A stretch of 8,395 bases of DNA from Streptomyces sp. NRRL S-337 (GTDB lineage Bacteria > Actinomycetota > Actinomycetes > Streptomycetales > Streptomycetaceae). The position numbers and the translations under genes were made by a program. Within the stretch, counting starts at the first letter, position 1. Each line of letters starts with the position of its first letter. Where the stretch lies: the NCBI RefSeq assembly GCF_000720175.1, contig NZ_JOIX01000139.1:1-8395 (forward strand), given 5' to 3'. The notes beneath the pieces were generated by a model. The model was not told the DNA's origin and did no database searches. It worked only from the letters and a program-made list of their open reading frames with translations. This document shows, in pieces, positions 1 through 7,278 of this stretch.

Positions 1-3
1 TCC

Positions 4-28
4 CCCTCTCCCCCTTCGGGGGAGGGGG
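4..28. terminator. GC-only hairpin, probable terminator of an upstream gene
   Basis: A C-rich arm (4-14) pairs with a G-rich arm (18-28) around a TTC loop, with one G-T wobble. There is no T tract, as is common for terminators in high-GC actinomycetes. The gene it would end lies outside the window, so its role is inferred only from the fold and from the lack of a coding frame around it. Confidence 0.5.
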
Positions 29-53
29 CGGGGGGGGGGTTCGGGGGGGGGGG
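18..53 (+). repeat. Long G-tract run with G-quadruplex potential
   Basis: Four G tracts of 5, 5, 10 and 11 bases (18-22, 24-28, 30-39, 43-53) are separated by 1, 1 and 3 bases. This fits a very strong G-quadruplex pattern on the plus strand. The first two tracts are also the right arm of the neighbouring hairpin, so the two folds would compete. The exact homopolymer lengths could be affected by sequencing error. Confidence 0.6.
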
Positions 54-206
54 ATGCGGCCCCTGCGCGCGCGGCCAACACAGCGAGCCCACCCCGCCCG
101 AGGCAACGCTGTACACCCCACGAGGCACCCCGCCCCGCCCGCACCGCACCGCCTCACGCCCCCCACCACGCCCCACGCCCCAAGACGGGTGCAATAGGGC
201 GGAACC
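54..206. other. Non-coding C-rich spacer before the VanZ gene
   Basis: This stretch is dominated by C-rich, CCCC/CCGCC-like sequence and contains no convincing reading frame or RNA gene. It must contain the promoter of the VanZ gene unless that gene is read from upstream. I see no clear -35/-10 pair; the only AT-richer spot is CAATAG, about ten bases ahead of the ATG at 207. Confidence 0.4.
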
Positions 207-791
207 ATGGCCACCGGTCCTGGCGTCCTGGGCTTTGTGCAGCGTCATGGCCACGGCACCGCCGCCTCCCCCCGTATGCGCGTCACCGGACTTCTTCTCC
301 TTGTGGCGCATCTGCTGATCGTCAGCTGGCTCACGCTGCGTCCCCGGACCGTGCCCTGGGTTCCGGCGGCGAACCTCGAACCGCTGGCGACGATCCGGGC
401 CGAGCTGGCGCGCGGGGCGTCGTGGGAGGCCGTGCAGCATCTGGGCGGCTCGGTGTTGCTGCTGGCACCGCTGGGCGTGCTGCTGCCCCTCTCCGCCGGT
501 CGCCTGAACGTTTCGCCGCTGGTCTCCTTCACCCGTACCGCCTTCGCCGGCGCGATGATCGCGCTGGCCATCGAACTGCTGCAGTCAGGGATCCCCGGAC
601 GCGTCCCCGATGTCGACTCGGTGCTGCTGAACACCCTGGGCGTGGCGGTGGTGCACCTGCTGGTCGTCCCCGGGGCCCGGTGCCGGCTCCGCCGGCGGTA
701 CGAGCGTCTCGGGGGTGCGACCCCGAAGATCTCCAGGGTCGGCCTCACACCACAGGCTGACGTGCTCTCGGGCAGCCGGACCTACCTTTGA
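207..791 (+). CDS. VanZ family membrane protein
   Basis: A predicted multi-pass membrane protein of 194 aa. Hydrophobic segments lie near residues 27-43, 82-96, 112-126 and 140-154. The VanZ-type signature is visible: NLEPL at 56-60, a Gly/Leu/Pro-rich second helix (QHLGGSVLLLAPLGVLLP, 77-94), and the E..LQ / GR.PD.D / N..G pattern at E123, Q126, R132, D135, D137, N142 and G145. The founding member, VanZ, gives low-level teicoplanin resistance, but most Streptomyces relatives have no assigned function and none is claimed here. The start is uncertain: neither the ATG at 207 nor the in-frame ATG at 276 (residue 24, just before the first helix) has a good ribosome binding site. The polar tail after residue 156 has no recognisable domain. 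The next gene begins 45 bp downstream on the same strand. Confidence 0.85.
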   Translation: MATGPGVLGFVQRHGHGTAASPRMRVTGLLLLVAHLLIVSWLTLRPRTVPWVPAANLEPLATIRAELARGASWEAVQHLGGSVLLLAPLGVLLPLSAGRLNVSPLVSFTRTAFAGAMIALAIELLQSGIPGRVPDVDSVLLNTLGVAVVHLLVVPGARCRLRRRYERLGGATPKISRVGLTPQADVLSGSRTYL

Positions 792-836
792 GACATCGGG
801 CAAACGCCCCACGTAGTCGCAAAGGAGTCCTCCCTC

Positions 837-1046
837 ATGGCCGCCGCACTGGTCCGTCCCCGCAGCAACCGAATGATCGCCGGAGTGTGCGCGGGCCTGG
901 CCCGTCGCTTCGGTACGACGCCGGTCACGATGCGCGTGATCTTCCTGGTGTCGTGTCTGCTTCCCGGCCCGCAGTTCCTGGTCTACCTCGCGCTGTGGAT
1001 ACTCCTCCCTTCGGAGGAGAAGGCTCACGGCGCCGCCGCCTGGTAG
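837..1046 (+). CDS. Small PspC-domain membrane protein
   Basis: A 69-aa protein that is essentially one PspC domain (residues about 7-61). It shows the typical order: a basic N-terminus (RPRSNRMIAGVCAGLA), a short amphipathic stretch (RRFGTTPVTMRV), then a hydrophobic hairpin or helix (about 34-58) ending in LWILLPSE. In enterobacteria PspC belongs to the phage-shock membrane-stress response; actinomycetes carry many stand-alone copies of this domain with no proven role. The start is well supported by AAAGGAG at 821-827, nine bases before the ATG. It may be co-transcribed with the VanZ gene 45 bp upstream. A perfect hairpin 91 bp past the stop probably ends the transcript. Family call is firm, function is not. 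Confidence 0.88.
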   Translation: MAAALVRPRSNRMIAGVCAGLARRFGTTPVTMRVIFLVSCLLPGPQFLVYLALWILLPSEEKAHGAAAW

Positions 1047-1137
1047 GCCCACCGCGCCTGGCGGGCCGCCACCTGGTGACCCACCGCGCCCCATGACCCA
1101 CCCCGCCGCGTGAGCCACCACACCCTCAAGCAAGCCG

Positions 1138-1171
1138 CCGGCCCGTACGCCTGCGGAGGCGTACGGGCCGG
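1138..1171. terminator. Perfect 15-bp hairpin, bidirectional terminator
   Basis: Arms 1138-1152 and 1157-1171 are exact reverse complements around a GCGG loop. It lies between two convergent genes, 91 bp after the pspC stop and 45 bp after the stop of the minus-strand secreted-protein gene. There is no T tract on either side, which is usual for Streptomyces terminators. The convergent context makes a bidirectional terminator the simplest reading. Confidence 0.8.
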
Positions 1172-1216
1172 GGACGGTGCACCGCACGCCCCTGAGGGCG
1201 GCGGGGTGTGCGGGGC

Positions 1217-1507
1217 TCAGCCCAGCGGGAGGGCCTTGCTGACGGCGCCGGTGGGCAGGCCGCCGAGGAGCTTGTTGCCCTGGGAGTTCAGGTGCGTCTT
1301 GACGCCGTTGCTGCCCGGCTTGGCGTTGGTGCCGCTGTTGACGCTCTTGGTGGCCCCCGAGACGGTGTCGGTGGCGCTGTGCAGCAGACCGCCTGCGGTG
1401 TCGGCGGCACCGACCGCGGGAGCGGCGGAGGCGGCGCCCGCGGCGGTGACGGCGATGGCGGCACCGAGCGCGGCGGCACCGAGAGTCTTGATGGTTCCCT
1501 GCTTCAT
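1217..1507 (-). CDS. Small secreted protein of unknown function
   Basis: A 96-aa protein with a clear Sec signal peptide: a basic start (MKQGTIK), an Ala/Gly-rich hydrophobic core, and a likely AxA cleavage site at GAASA^APA near residue 28. The mature part is about 68 aa, rich in Gly, Ser, Thr, Ala and Asn, has no cysteine, and shows no domain I recognise. It lacks chaplin features and has no LPXTG anchor, so it is probably released or loosely wall-associated. The start is supported by GAGGAC at 1521-1516, eight bases ahead of the ATG. An 8-bp inverted repeat lies just upstream in the presumed leader. It appears to be its own transcription unit, because the add terminator lies between it and add. 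Small alanine-rich exported proteins of this sort are common in Streptomyces, and I cannot assign a function. Confidence 0.82.
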   Translation of the reverse strand: MKQGTIKTLGAAALGAAIAVTAAGAASAAPAVGAADTAGGLLHSATDTVSGATKSVNSGTNAKPGSNGVKTHLNSQGNKLLGGLPTGAVSKALPLG

Positions 1508-1522
1508 CGAATTACGTCCTCA

Positions 1523-1549
1523 TTGATGGGGGCTTGACCGGCCCATCAA
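1523..1549 (-). promoter_or_regulatory. Inverted repeat just upstream of the secreted-protein gene
   Basis: TTGATGGG (1523-1530) and CCCATCAA (1542-1549) are perfect 8-bp inverted copies with an 11-bp spacer. The inner arm starts two bases from the GAGGAC ribosome binding site. It could be an operator or a leader hairpin affecting translation. A weak candidate promoter lies further upstream on the minus strand (TTGCGG, 18 bp, TAGGTT). The repeat is seen directly; its function is inferred. Confidence 0.4.
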
Positions 1550-1593
1550 CCTAGTGATGCGGCAACCGGCGCCGCAAACAGCCACAAGGAAAC

Positions 1594-1626
1594 AAAAAAC
1601 GGCCGGTGGACATTCCACCGGCCGTT
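1594..1626 (-). terminator. Intrinsic terminator of adenosine deaminase
   Basis: Arms 1598-1610 and 1614-1626 form a perfect 13-bp stem with a three-base loop. Read on the minus strand, the stem runs directly into six T residues (the A run at 1594-1599), a textbook Rho-independent terminator. It starts about 60 bp after the add stop and separates add from the secreted-protein gene. Confidence 0.9.
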
Positions 1627-1687
1627 GCGCTATATGCTCGCGCCGTCCCCGTTACATACGGTCAGAAGCGCTGCTGGGAGCGGTTGT

Positions 1688-2812
1688 TCAGCCCATCGGG
1701 CGGAAGAGCCACTCGGCCCGCAGTTCCGCGTAACCGGGCTTGATGACGTCATTGATCATTGCCAGACGTTCATCGAAAGGAATGAATGCTGATTTCATCG
1801 CATTGACTGTAAACCACTGCATGTCATCGAGGGTGTAGCGGAATGTCTTGACCAGGTGCTCGAATTCCCGGGACATGTTCGTACCGCTCATCAGCCGGTT
1901 GTCGGTGTTGACGGTGAGGCGGAACTGGAGCCGGCGCAGCAGGCCGATGGGGTGCTCGGCGTAGGAGGGGGCGGCGCCGGTCTGGAGGTTGGAGGTGGGG
2001 CACATCTCCAGCGGGATCCGCTTGTCGCGCACGTAGGAGGCGAGCCGGCCGAGCTTGACGCTGCCGTCGTCGGCGACCTCGATGTCGTCGATGATCCGGA
2101 CGCCGTGGCCGAGGCGGTCGGCGCCGCACCACTGGAGCGCCTGCCAGATGGAGGGCAGTCCGAAGGCCTCCCCCGCGTGGATGGTGAAGTGGTTGTTCTC
2201 CCGCTTGAGGTACTCGAACGCGTCGAGGTGGCGGGTGGGCGGGTAGCCGGCCTCGGCGCCCGCGATGTCGAAGCCGACGACGCCGGAGTCGCGGTAGCGG
2301 TTGGCGAGTTCGGCGATCTCCAGGGCGCGGGCGGCGTGCCGCATGGCGGTCAGCAGGGCGCCGACGCGGATGCGGTGGCCGTTCTCACGGGCCCGCCGCT
2401 CACCCTCGCGGAAGCCCTCGTTGACGGCCTCGACGACCTCTTCGAGGGTCAGCCCCTGCTCCAGGTGCTGTTCGGGCGCGTAGCGGACCTCGGCGTAGAC
2501 CACGCCGTCGGCGGCCAGGTCCTCGGCGCACTCGGCGGCCACCCGGGCCAGTGCGTCGCGGGTCTGCATGACGGCGCAGGTGTGCGCGAAGGTCTCCAGG
2601 TAGCGCTCCAGCGAGCCGGAGTCGGCGGCTTCGCGGAACCAGATGCCCAGCTTCTCGGCATCGGTCTCGGGCAGACCGGTGTATCCGGTCTCGCGGGCCA
2701 GGTCGACGACCGTGGCGGGGCGCAGGCCGCCGTCGAGGTGATCGTGCAGCAGCACCTTGGGGGCGCGGCGGATCTGTTCACTGCTCGGAAGGGTGGTGGT
2801 CTCGCTCGTCAT
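1688..2812 (-). CDS. add: Adenosine deaminase
   Basis: A cytoplasmic zinc enzyme that deaminates adenosine (and deoxyadenosine) to inosine in purine salvage. The 374-aa length and metallo-dependent amidohydrolase motifs fit bacterial Add: zinc ligands H23 and H25 in [10 protein letters not shown]212 with catalytic E215 in IHAGEAFG, catalytic H236 in [19 protein letters not shown] at 271-279, and zinc ligand D304 in VNTDNRLMS. The residue after D304 is Asn, where mammalian ADA has a second Asp contacting the purine; I believe NTDN is usual for actinobacterial members. The frame is open to an ATG at 2917, but the extra 35 residues look unlike the family and would overlap the divergent hydrolase start, so the ATG at 2812 (protein starting MTSETTT) is preferred. 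Its ribosome binding site is weak (AGGGG about 13 bases upstream). A strong terminator follows. Confidence 0.95.
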   Translation of the reverse strand: MTSETTTLPSSEQIRRAPKVLLHDHLDGGLRPATVVDLARETGYTGLPETDAEKLGIWFREAADSGSLERYLETFAHTCAVMQTRDALARVAAECAEDLAADGVVYAEVRYAPEQHLEQGLTLEEVVEAVNEGFREGERRARENGHRIRVGALLTAMRHAARALEIAELANRYRDSGVVGFDIAGAEAGYPPTRHLDAFEYLKRENNHFTIHAGEAFGLPSIWQALQWCGADRLGHGVRIIDDIEVADDGSVKLGRLASYVRDKRIPLEMCPTSNLQTGAAPSYAEHPIGLLRRLQFRLTVNTDNRLMSGTNMSREFEHLVKTFRYTLDDMQWFTVNAMKSAFIPFDERLAMINDVIKPGYAELRAEWLFRPMG

Positions 2813-2915
2813 TTCGGCACTGTAGCCCCTACGCGCGTAGATCTCATCGAACGATACGTAACAGTGACCCGTCCACAGGGTGGCGGGCCGGTCTCCTTCT
2901 GCCATCGTTCTGGTC
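2813..2915. promoter_or_regulatory. Divergent promoter region between add and the hydrolase gene
   Basis: This 103-bp gap must hold promoters for both divergent genes. It is less GC-rich than its surroundings around 2838-2865 and contains a TACGTA palindrome (2855-2860). I could not find a consensus -35/-10 pair on either strand. The hydrolase ATG has no Shine-Dalgarno-like sequence directly ahead of it, so that transcript may be leaderless or nearly so. Confidence 0.4.
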
Positions 2916-3683
2916 ATGGCTCAGCAAGCGCTGCCGGTGCGCGAGGCCCGGCTGGGAAAACCGCTGGGAGCGAACGGCAAGGAGGGGACGATCAGCGGCG
3001 TTGCCCTGTTACTGCCGGGGGGCGGACCGACCGGGGTCCGACGGCCGTCGCCGGTGACCGCGCTCGCGGTACGGCCCCTCGCCCTCCGGCTGGCCCGGGC
3101 GGGACGCCCCGAAGGGCTGGCCACCCATGTCGTGCACTACCGCTGCCGCGGCTGGAACGGTTCCGCCGCCCACCCCGCGCGCGACGCCACCTGGGCCCTG
3201 GAGGAGGTGGTGCGCCGCTACGGCGACGTCCCGGTCTGCCTCGTCGGTACGGGCATGGGCGCCCGCGCCGCCCTGCACGCCGCCGGCCACCCCGCCGTCC
3301 ACGCCGTACTGGCCATCGCGCCGTGGCTGCCCGACCACCGCGCCACCGGCGAGCAGCCCGATCCGGTGAAGCAGCTCGTCGGCCGTCAGGTCCTGCTCGT
3401 GCACGGCACCAACGACGAGCGCCACGACCCCGACCTGTCCTACCGCTACGCCGAGCGCGCCAAGAAGATCAACCGCGACACCTGCCGCTTCGAGGTCCAC
3501 TCCGACGGCCACTCCCTCCATCAGCACCGCGCCGAAGTCCTCGCGCTGGCCACCGACTTCCTCCTCGGCTCCCTCTTCGCCCGCGACTACGCCCGCCCCG
3601 TCAAGGACGCCCTCGCCGCGCCCCCACCCCTGGGCCTGCGCATGCCCCTGGCCACCGGCTTCGGGGCGTCGTTGCGGCACTGA
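2916..3683 (+). CDS. Alpha/beta-hydrolase-fold protein lacking the usual nucleophile
   Basis: A 255-aa protein with the layout of a small cytoplasmic alpha/beta hydrolase: [12 protein letters not shown] (29-40) in the oxyanion-loop region, a nucleophile-elbow-like [13 protein letters not shown] (108-120), APWLPDH (135-141), [14 protein letters not shown] (159-172) carrying the expected acid D167, and a late His in SDGHSLH (H199). The elbow reads G-T-G-M-G, so the residue that should be Ser, Asp or Cys is Gly113 (codon GGC). Either the protein is a non-catalytic member or it uses a different mechanism. The frame stays open to an ATG at 2880, but the ATG at 2916 (MAQQALPV) is preferred because the upstream part does not look like protein of this family. 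It is divergent from add and lies 82 bp ahead of the STAND operon on the same strand. Its substrate is unknown; the fold call is fairly sure. Confidence 0.8.
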   Translation: MAQQALPVREARLGKPLGANGKEGTISGVALLLPGGGPTGVRRPSPVTALAVRPLALRLARAGRPEGLATHVVHYRCRGWNGSAAHPARDATWALEEVVRRYGDVPVCLVGTGMGARAALHAAGHPAVHAVLAIAPWLPDHRATGEQPDPVKQLVGRQVLLVHGTNDERHDPDLSYRYAERAKKINRDTCRFEVHSDGHSLHQHRAEVLALATDFLLGSLFARDYARPVKDALAAPPPLGLRMPLATGFGASLRH

Positions 3684-3700
3684 GCAGCGCGCCAACCCGG

Positions 3701-3729
3701 GTGCCGATGCGGTGCGTTGCGGGTAGCCT
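3701..3729 (+). promoter_or_regulatory. Weak candidate promoter for the STAND-kinase operon
   Basis: TAGCCT (3724-3729) matches the TAGNNT -10 form common in Streptomyces and has GTGCCG (3701-3706) at 17 bp spacing as a poor -35. It would start transcription roughly 30 bases before the ATG at 3766, in the 82-bp gap after the hydrolase gene. This is a pattern match only; read-through from the hydrolase gene is an alternative. Confidence 0.3.
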
Positions 3730-3765
3730 CCCTGGCGGCAGCACCAGCAACCGGGGGGACAGGGC

Positions 3766-6255
3766 ATGCCGATCGGGCCGCGATACCGACGGGTTTCCGC
3801 ACTGCAACGGCAGTTCTTCGACCGAGAATCGGTGCTGGCCGCCTACGAGGCGGCCCTGGGCCGGCTGCACTCCGGACCGGACCCGCAGGTCTTCAATGTC
3901 GTGGGCATCGGCGGGATCGGAAAGTCCCGGCTGCTGCAGGAGCTGCGGAACCGGACCGGCCAGGGCTACCGTACGGCCCGCCTCGACCTGCAGGTCCCGG
4001 CGTTGCGGCAGCAGGAGGACGCACTGGCCGTGCTCCGTACCGAGTTCGGCGCGCAGGGCGTGAAGTTCGACCGCTTCGACATCGCGTACGCGGTCCTGTG
4101 GCAACGGGTCCACCCCCAGCTTCGGATGGACCGTTCCAGTACGCCGTTCGCGGAGCAGAGCGAGGTCCTGTCGAAGATCCTCGACGACGCCATGGGGTTC
4201 CCGGTATTCGGTACGGCGGCGGGGCTGGTCCGGCTGACGGACCGGGCGCTGTCCAACCGGCAGCGCAAGCAGCGCATCAAGTCCGACCCCACGCTGCAGG
4301 ACCTCGACAACCTCACCAACGCCGAGCTCGGCTACGCCGTTTCGTACCTGCTGGTCGAGGAACTGCGGGAGGCGAGCGGCGACCGGCCCTATGTGCTCTA
4401 TGTGGACGCCTACGAGGCGCTGGTCCCCACTCCGTTACCGGGTGGCAAGAGTTTCGGCGCGGATGCCTGGCTGCGTGATCTGCTGGGCCAGCTGCAGGGC
4501 GGACTGACCGTCGTGGCCAGCCGCGAGCCGCTGCAGTGGGCGGCGTACGACGAGGACTGGGCCTCGGTGATCCAGCACGTCCCGGTCGAGGGCCTGCCGA
4601 TGGACGCCCGGCTCGATCTGCTGTCCGCCGCGGGCATCACCGAGGGAGGCCGGCAGCGGTCGATCGCCGAGGCCAGCGCCGGGGTGCCGTTCTATCTGCA
4701 CCTCGCCATCGACACCTACCTGCAGAACCCCGCCCGGCTGGAGACGACGATCACCTCCGAGCACATCGTGCAGCGGTTCCTGCAGCACGTACCGCCGGAC
4801 GAGGTGCGGATCCTCGAACTGCTCAGTGTGGCCCGCACCTTCGACTTCGGGGCCTTCCGCGCGCTCGGGCGGGCGTTCAACCTGCCGGCGCACCTGCTGA
4901 CCTGGGAGTCGCTGACCGCCTACTCGTTCGCCTATCCGCTCTCCCAGGGCTGGTACCGGCTGCACCAGCTCATGGTGGCCGCTCTGCAGTCCCACCTCTC
5001 CCCCGCGGTGAAGCGGTCGGTCCACGACCGGCTTCGCGCCTACTGGGAGGAGGTGGCCGACCGCCTCGAAAGCGGCCCCGACCGTGGTGGCGTCTCCCGT
5101 TCGTCCCCCCTGCGCGAGGCCGTCTACCACGGTCTGCACGCGGAAGCGATCACCGCGGAGCAGATCCACGAGTACGCCGACCGCGGTATGGCCATGGGTG
5201 GCCGGCAGGTGGTCGACGGCATCGTGAAGGACCTGCGGGATTATCTGGCGGCCCGGCCCGGAGGCGAGAGTTCCGTCCGGGAGGCCGCCGACTGCCTCGA
5301 AGCCGAGTCCCTGCTGTCGCTGGGCAATGCCCGGGCGGTGATCGAGCTCGCCCCCGAGGTGGACCGGCGGGCCGGCACCGCCGTCTCGGCGAGGCTCTCC
5401 CTCGCCGCCGCCAATGCCCGCAGGATCGCCGGTGAGAGCCGCACGGCCGCCCGTATCTTCCAGCAGGTCTGGGAGGAACAGTCCGGACCCGTGCGGGTCT
5501 CCGCGGGATTCTGCCTGGCCGACATCAGGATGTGGCAGGGGGATTTCGCCGAGGCGTTCGACCTGGCCGAGGCCGTGTACGGGATGAGCCGGGCGGACAA
5601 ACCCGTCGTCCGTGCCGATGTGAAACGGCTGCTGCACCTGGGCCACCGGTTCCTCCTCTCGTTCGACGCGGCAGCGGACCTGCTGCAGGAGGCCGAGGCG
5701 GAATACCGGCGCGCCGAGGATCCCTTCGGCCTCGCGAACATCCGGACCAACCGCGCCGAACTGCTGGCCTTCACCGATCCGGAGGCGGCCGTGGCGGAGG
5801 CTGCCGAGGCGCTGGCCGTCCAACGGGAGCTGGGGGCCCAGCACGAGATCGGCAAGGCGTACACCGCCATGGCGATGGCGCAGATCCGGCTCGGGCAGCC
5901 CGAGCGCGCCTCCTCGTCCTTCCTCAGTGCGTACGCGGCGCTCGACCGGGCCGGCTATCGCTCCGGGAGGGCGCGCGCCGACATGTACCGGGCCTTCCTG
6001 CTGCTGCAGCAGGGCGACCGGGACGGGGCGCTGTCGACGTGGCACCGGGCGGTGGCCGAATTCAAGGCGTGCGACGTCTATCCGTCCCTGGTCATGGCCA
6101 TCCACCGGGCGGCCGTCCGGCTCGGCGAGGAGGACGGCCGGCTGGCCGACGCCGCGCTGCGCGCCCGGGCCGGCCTGCGGCCGCTGGGCACGCTGGACGC
6201 GCTGGAGCACCGCACGGACGAGGTCCTGTCCCTGTTCCTCGGGGCAGCCGCATGA
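3766..6255 (+). CDS. STAND-type NTPase with C-terminal TPR-like repeats
   Basis: An 829-aa soluble protein with the layout of a STAND signalling ATPase. The N-terminus (FFDRESVLAAYEAAL, 17-31) resembles the lead-in of AAA/NB-ARC modules. Walker A is VVGIGGIGKS (45-54), Walker B is VLYVDAYE (D214, E217), and a sensor-like strand LTVVASRE carries R253. A GVP motif (306-308) and a winged-helix-like stretch ending RLHQLMVAALQSHL (398-411) follow. From about 500 to 810 the sequence is Ala/Leu-rich paired helices typical of TPRs, clearest at 573-610 and 691-770, probably the ligand-sensing part. There is no transmembrane segment, no C-terminal LuxR-type HTH and no recognised N-terminal effector (TIR, protease, nuclease). 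The start is supported by GGGGGGAC at 3753-3760. The stop overlaps the next start (ATGA), indicating translational coupling to the kinase. Known STAND proteins switch state on binding a trigger; this one's trigger and output are unknown, but the linked kinases are obvious candidates for the output. Confidence 0.85.
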   Translation: MPIGPRYRRVSALQRQFFDRESVLAAYEAALGRLHSGPDPQVFNVVGIGGIGKSRLLQELRNRTGQGYRTARLDLQVPALRQQEDALAVLRTEFGAQGVKFDRFDIAYAVLWQRVHPQLRMDRSSTPFAEQSEVLSKILDDAMGFPVFGTAAGLVRLTDRALSNRQRKQRIKSDPTLQDLDNLTNAELGYAVSYLLVEELREASGDRPYVLYVDAYEALVPTPLPGGKSFGADAWLRDLLGQLQGGLTVVASREPLQWAAYDEDWASVIQHVPVEGLPMDARLDLLSAAGITEGGRQRSIAEASAGVPFYLHLAIDTYLQNPARLETTITSEHIVQRFLQHVPPDEVRILELLSVARTFDFGAFRALGRAFNLPAHLLTWESLTAYSFAYPLSQGWYRLHQLMVAALQSHLSPAVKRSVHDRLRAYWEEVADRLESGPDRGGVSRSSPLREAVYHGLHAEAITAEQIHEYADRGMAMGGRQVVDGIVKDLRDYLAARPGGESSVREAADCLEAESLLSLGNARAVIELAPEVDRRAGTAVSARLSLAAANARRIAGESRTAARIFQQVWEEQSGPVRVSAGFCLADIRMWQGDFAEAFDLAEAVYGMSRADKPVVRADVKRLLHLGHRFLLSFDAAADLLQEAEAEYRRAEDPFGLANIRTNRAELLAFTDPEAAVAEAAEALAVQRELGAQHEIGKAYTAMAMAQIRLGQPERASSSFLSAYAALDRAGYRSGRARADMYRAFLLLQQGDRDGALSTWHRAVAEFKACDVYPSLVMAIHRAAVRLGEEDGRLADAALRARAGLRPLGTLDALEHRTDEVLSLFLGAAA

Positions 6256-7259
6256 GCTGGCACGCGCTGTACGACGCGGCTCTCCGCAGCACCGACGCGG
6301 CGGCGGGCTACTACAACCGCAATGCCGCGCTGGACACCCCGGACGGCCGGGTCAACGTCCGTATTCCCCTCGCGGCCGCCGACGTGATGGACGTGCGGGT
6401 GTGGCGCGAGGAGGAGGTGCTGGCCGCCGTCCGCCCGTATGTGGACTACGCGCCGGAACTCCGCCATGTTTCCCACGCCCCGCGCTTCCAGGTCCAGAGC
6501 TTCATCGCGGGTGACATCCTCAACGACTTCTCCCCGCGCCGGAGCGCCGTACCGGACCATGTGATCGGCGATACGGTCGCGCTGATGGGGCAGCTGACGG
6601 CGATCCCCCAGGGGAAGATGCCGCCGCTCCCGGACGGCTGGCCCACGTCGGCGGACGCACCCGCCTTCGGGCAGCGCCTGGCGCGGCTGACGCGGACGAT
6701 CCACGCGGACCACCTGCCGGCGTACGGCAGGGTCTTCGACCACTTCGGATTCCCGGCGGATCCGCTCGCCCCGGTCAGCGAGCGGTGGAGCGCCCTGACC
6801 TCACGGCCGTTCGCCGTGCTCCACGCCGATCTGCACCGCAAGAACATGATCGTGACCGCCGGAACGACGTGGTTCATCGACTGGGAACTCGCCCTGTGGG
6901 GCGACCCGGTCTACGAAGTGGCCCTCCACCTCCACAAGATGGACTACCCGGACGACCAGCGCGAGGACCTGCTGCGCCACTGGCTCCGGGCGCTTCCCCC
7001 GGAGACCACCGCCGGCTGGCGGCGCGACCTCACGACGTACCTATGGCACGAGCGGATCAAGTCGGCCATCGTGGACACGGTCCGGTACTCCAAGCAGCTG
7101 GCCGCGCCCGGAACGGATCCGGCCACGCGGGACGGCCTGATCGCCCGCCTGGCGAAGAAGGTGAATGCCGCCCGCCTGGTGTGGGGACATGTTCCCGACG
7201 TGACTCCGGAGCGGATCCGCTCCGGACTGCGCTACGGACCGACGCACCCAGGCCCCTGA
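6252..7259 (+). CDS. APH/choline-kinase-fold phosphotransferase, copy 1
   Basis: A 335-aa cytoplasmic kinase of the aminoglycoside phosphotransferase (APH) superfamily. The N-lobe has a GYYNRN loop (19-24) and VRIPL (36-40), with Arg37 at the likely position of the ATP-binding Lys, as in choline-kinase-like members. E53 is the probable helix-C Glu. The hinge reads QSFIAG (82-87), the catalytic loop is LHADLHRKNM (H191, D193, N198), and the metal-binding motif is FIDWELALWGDP (D210). All catalytic residues are present, so it should be active. The start is set by the ATGA overlap with the STAND gene. The frame is open further upstream, but that part lies inside the STAND gene. No resistance phenotype is implied: the family also phosphorylates choline, thiamine, homoserine, sugars and natural products. 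Close relationship to the next gene indicates duplication. Confidence 0.88.
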   Translation: MSWHALYDAALRSTDAAAGYYNRNAALDTPDGRVNVRIPLAAADVMDVRVWREEEVLAAVRPYVDYAPELRHVSHAPRFQVQSFIAGDILNDFSPRRSAVPDHVIGDTVALMGQLTAIPQGKMPPLPDGWPTSADAPAFGQRLARLTRTIHADHLPAYGRVFDHFGFPADPLAPVSERWSALTSRPFAVLHADLHRKNMIVTAGTTWFIDWELALWGDPVYEVALHLHKMDYPDDQREDLLRHWLRALPPETTAGWRRDLTTYLWHERIKSAIVDTVRYSKQLAAPGTDPATRDGLIARLAKKVNAARLVWGHVPDVTPERIRSGLRYGPTHPGP

Positions 7260-7278
7260 AAGGGCGGTGGACAGGCGG

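Noticed and set aside
1002..1019. 7-bp hairpin (CTCCTCC/GGAGGAG) near the end of pspC
   Set aside because: It lies inside the coding region for LLPSEE and is weaker than the perfect hairpin at 1138-1171; probably incidental.
1049..1130. Short direct repeats CCCACCGCGCC after pspC
   Set aside because: Two near copies in C-rich spacer are expected by composition, with no regular spacing or further units.
585..1187. 200-codon minus-strand open frame across the VanZ-pspC region
   Set aside because: It is a Gly/Arg-rich shadow frame that runs through the terminator hairpin and has no recognisable domain.
2813..2917. 35-residue N-terminal extension of adenosine deaminase
   Set aside because: It is not expected for the family and would overlap the divergent hydrolase start. 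The MTSETTT start gives the normal length.
1856..4063. 735-codon plus-strand open frame antisense to add and running into the STAND gene
   Set aside because: Its composition (Gly/Val/Ala-rich, then Arg/Pro-rich) is that of a shadow frame in high-GC DNA. It crosses three well-supported genes and shows no domain.
4435..6210. 591-codon minus-strand open frame opposite the STAND gene
   Set aside because: The opposite strand carries Walker motifs and a TPR-like region. This frame is Gly/Arg/Val/Leu-rich without motifs, and is explained by third-position GC bias.
5532..6251. Upstream extension of kinase 1 inside the STAND gene
   Set aside because: The extension translates to Arg/Gly/Pro-rich sequence unlike any kinase. 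The ATGA start at 6252 aligns exactly with the start of kinase 2.
3766..6255. STAND protein as a MalT/LuxR-type (LAL) transcription regulator
   Set aside because: The C-terminal end is TPR-like up to about residue 810 and lacks a LuxR helix-turn-helix, so DNA binding is not supported.
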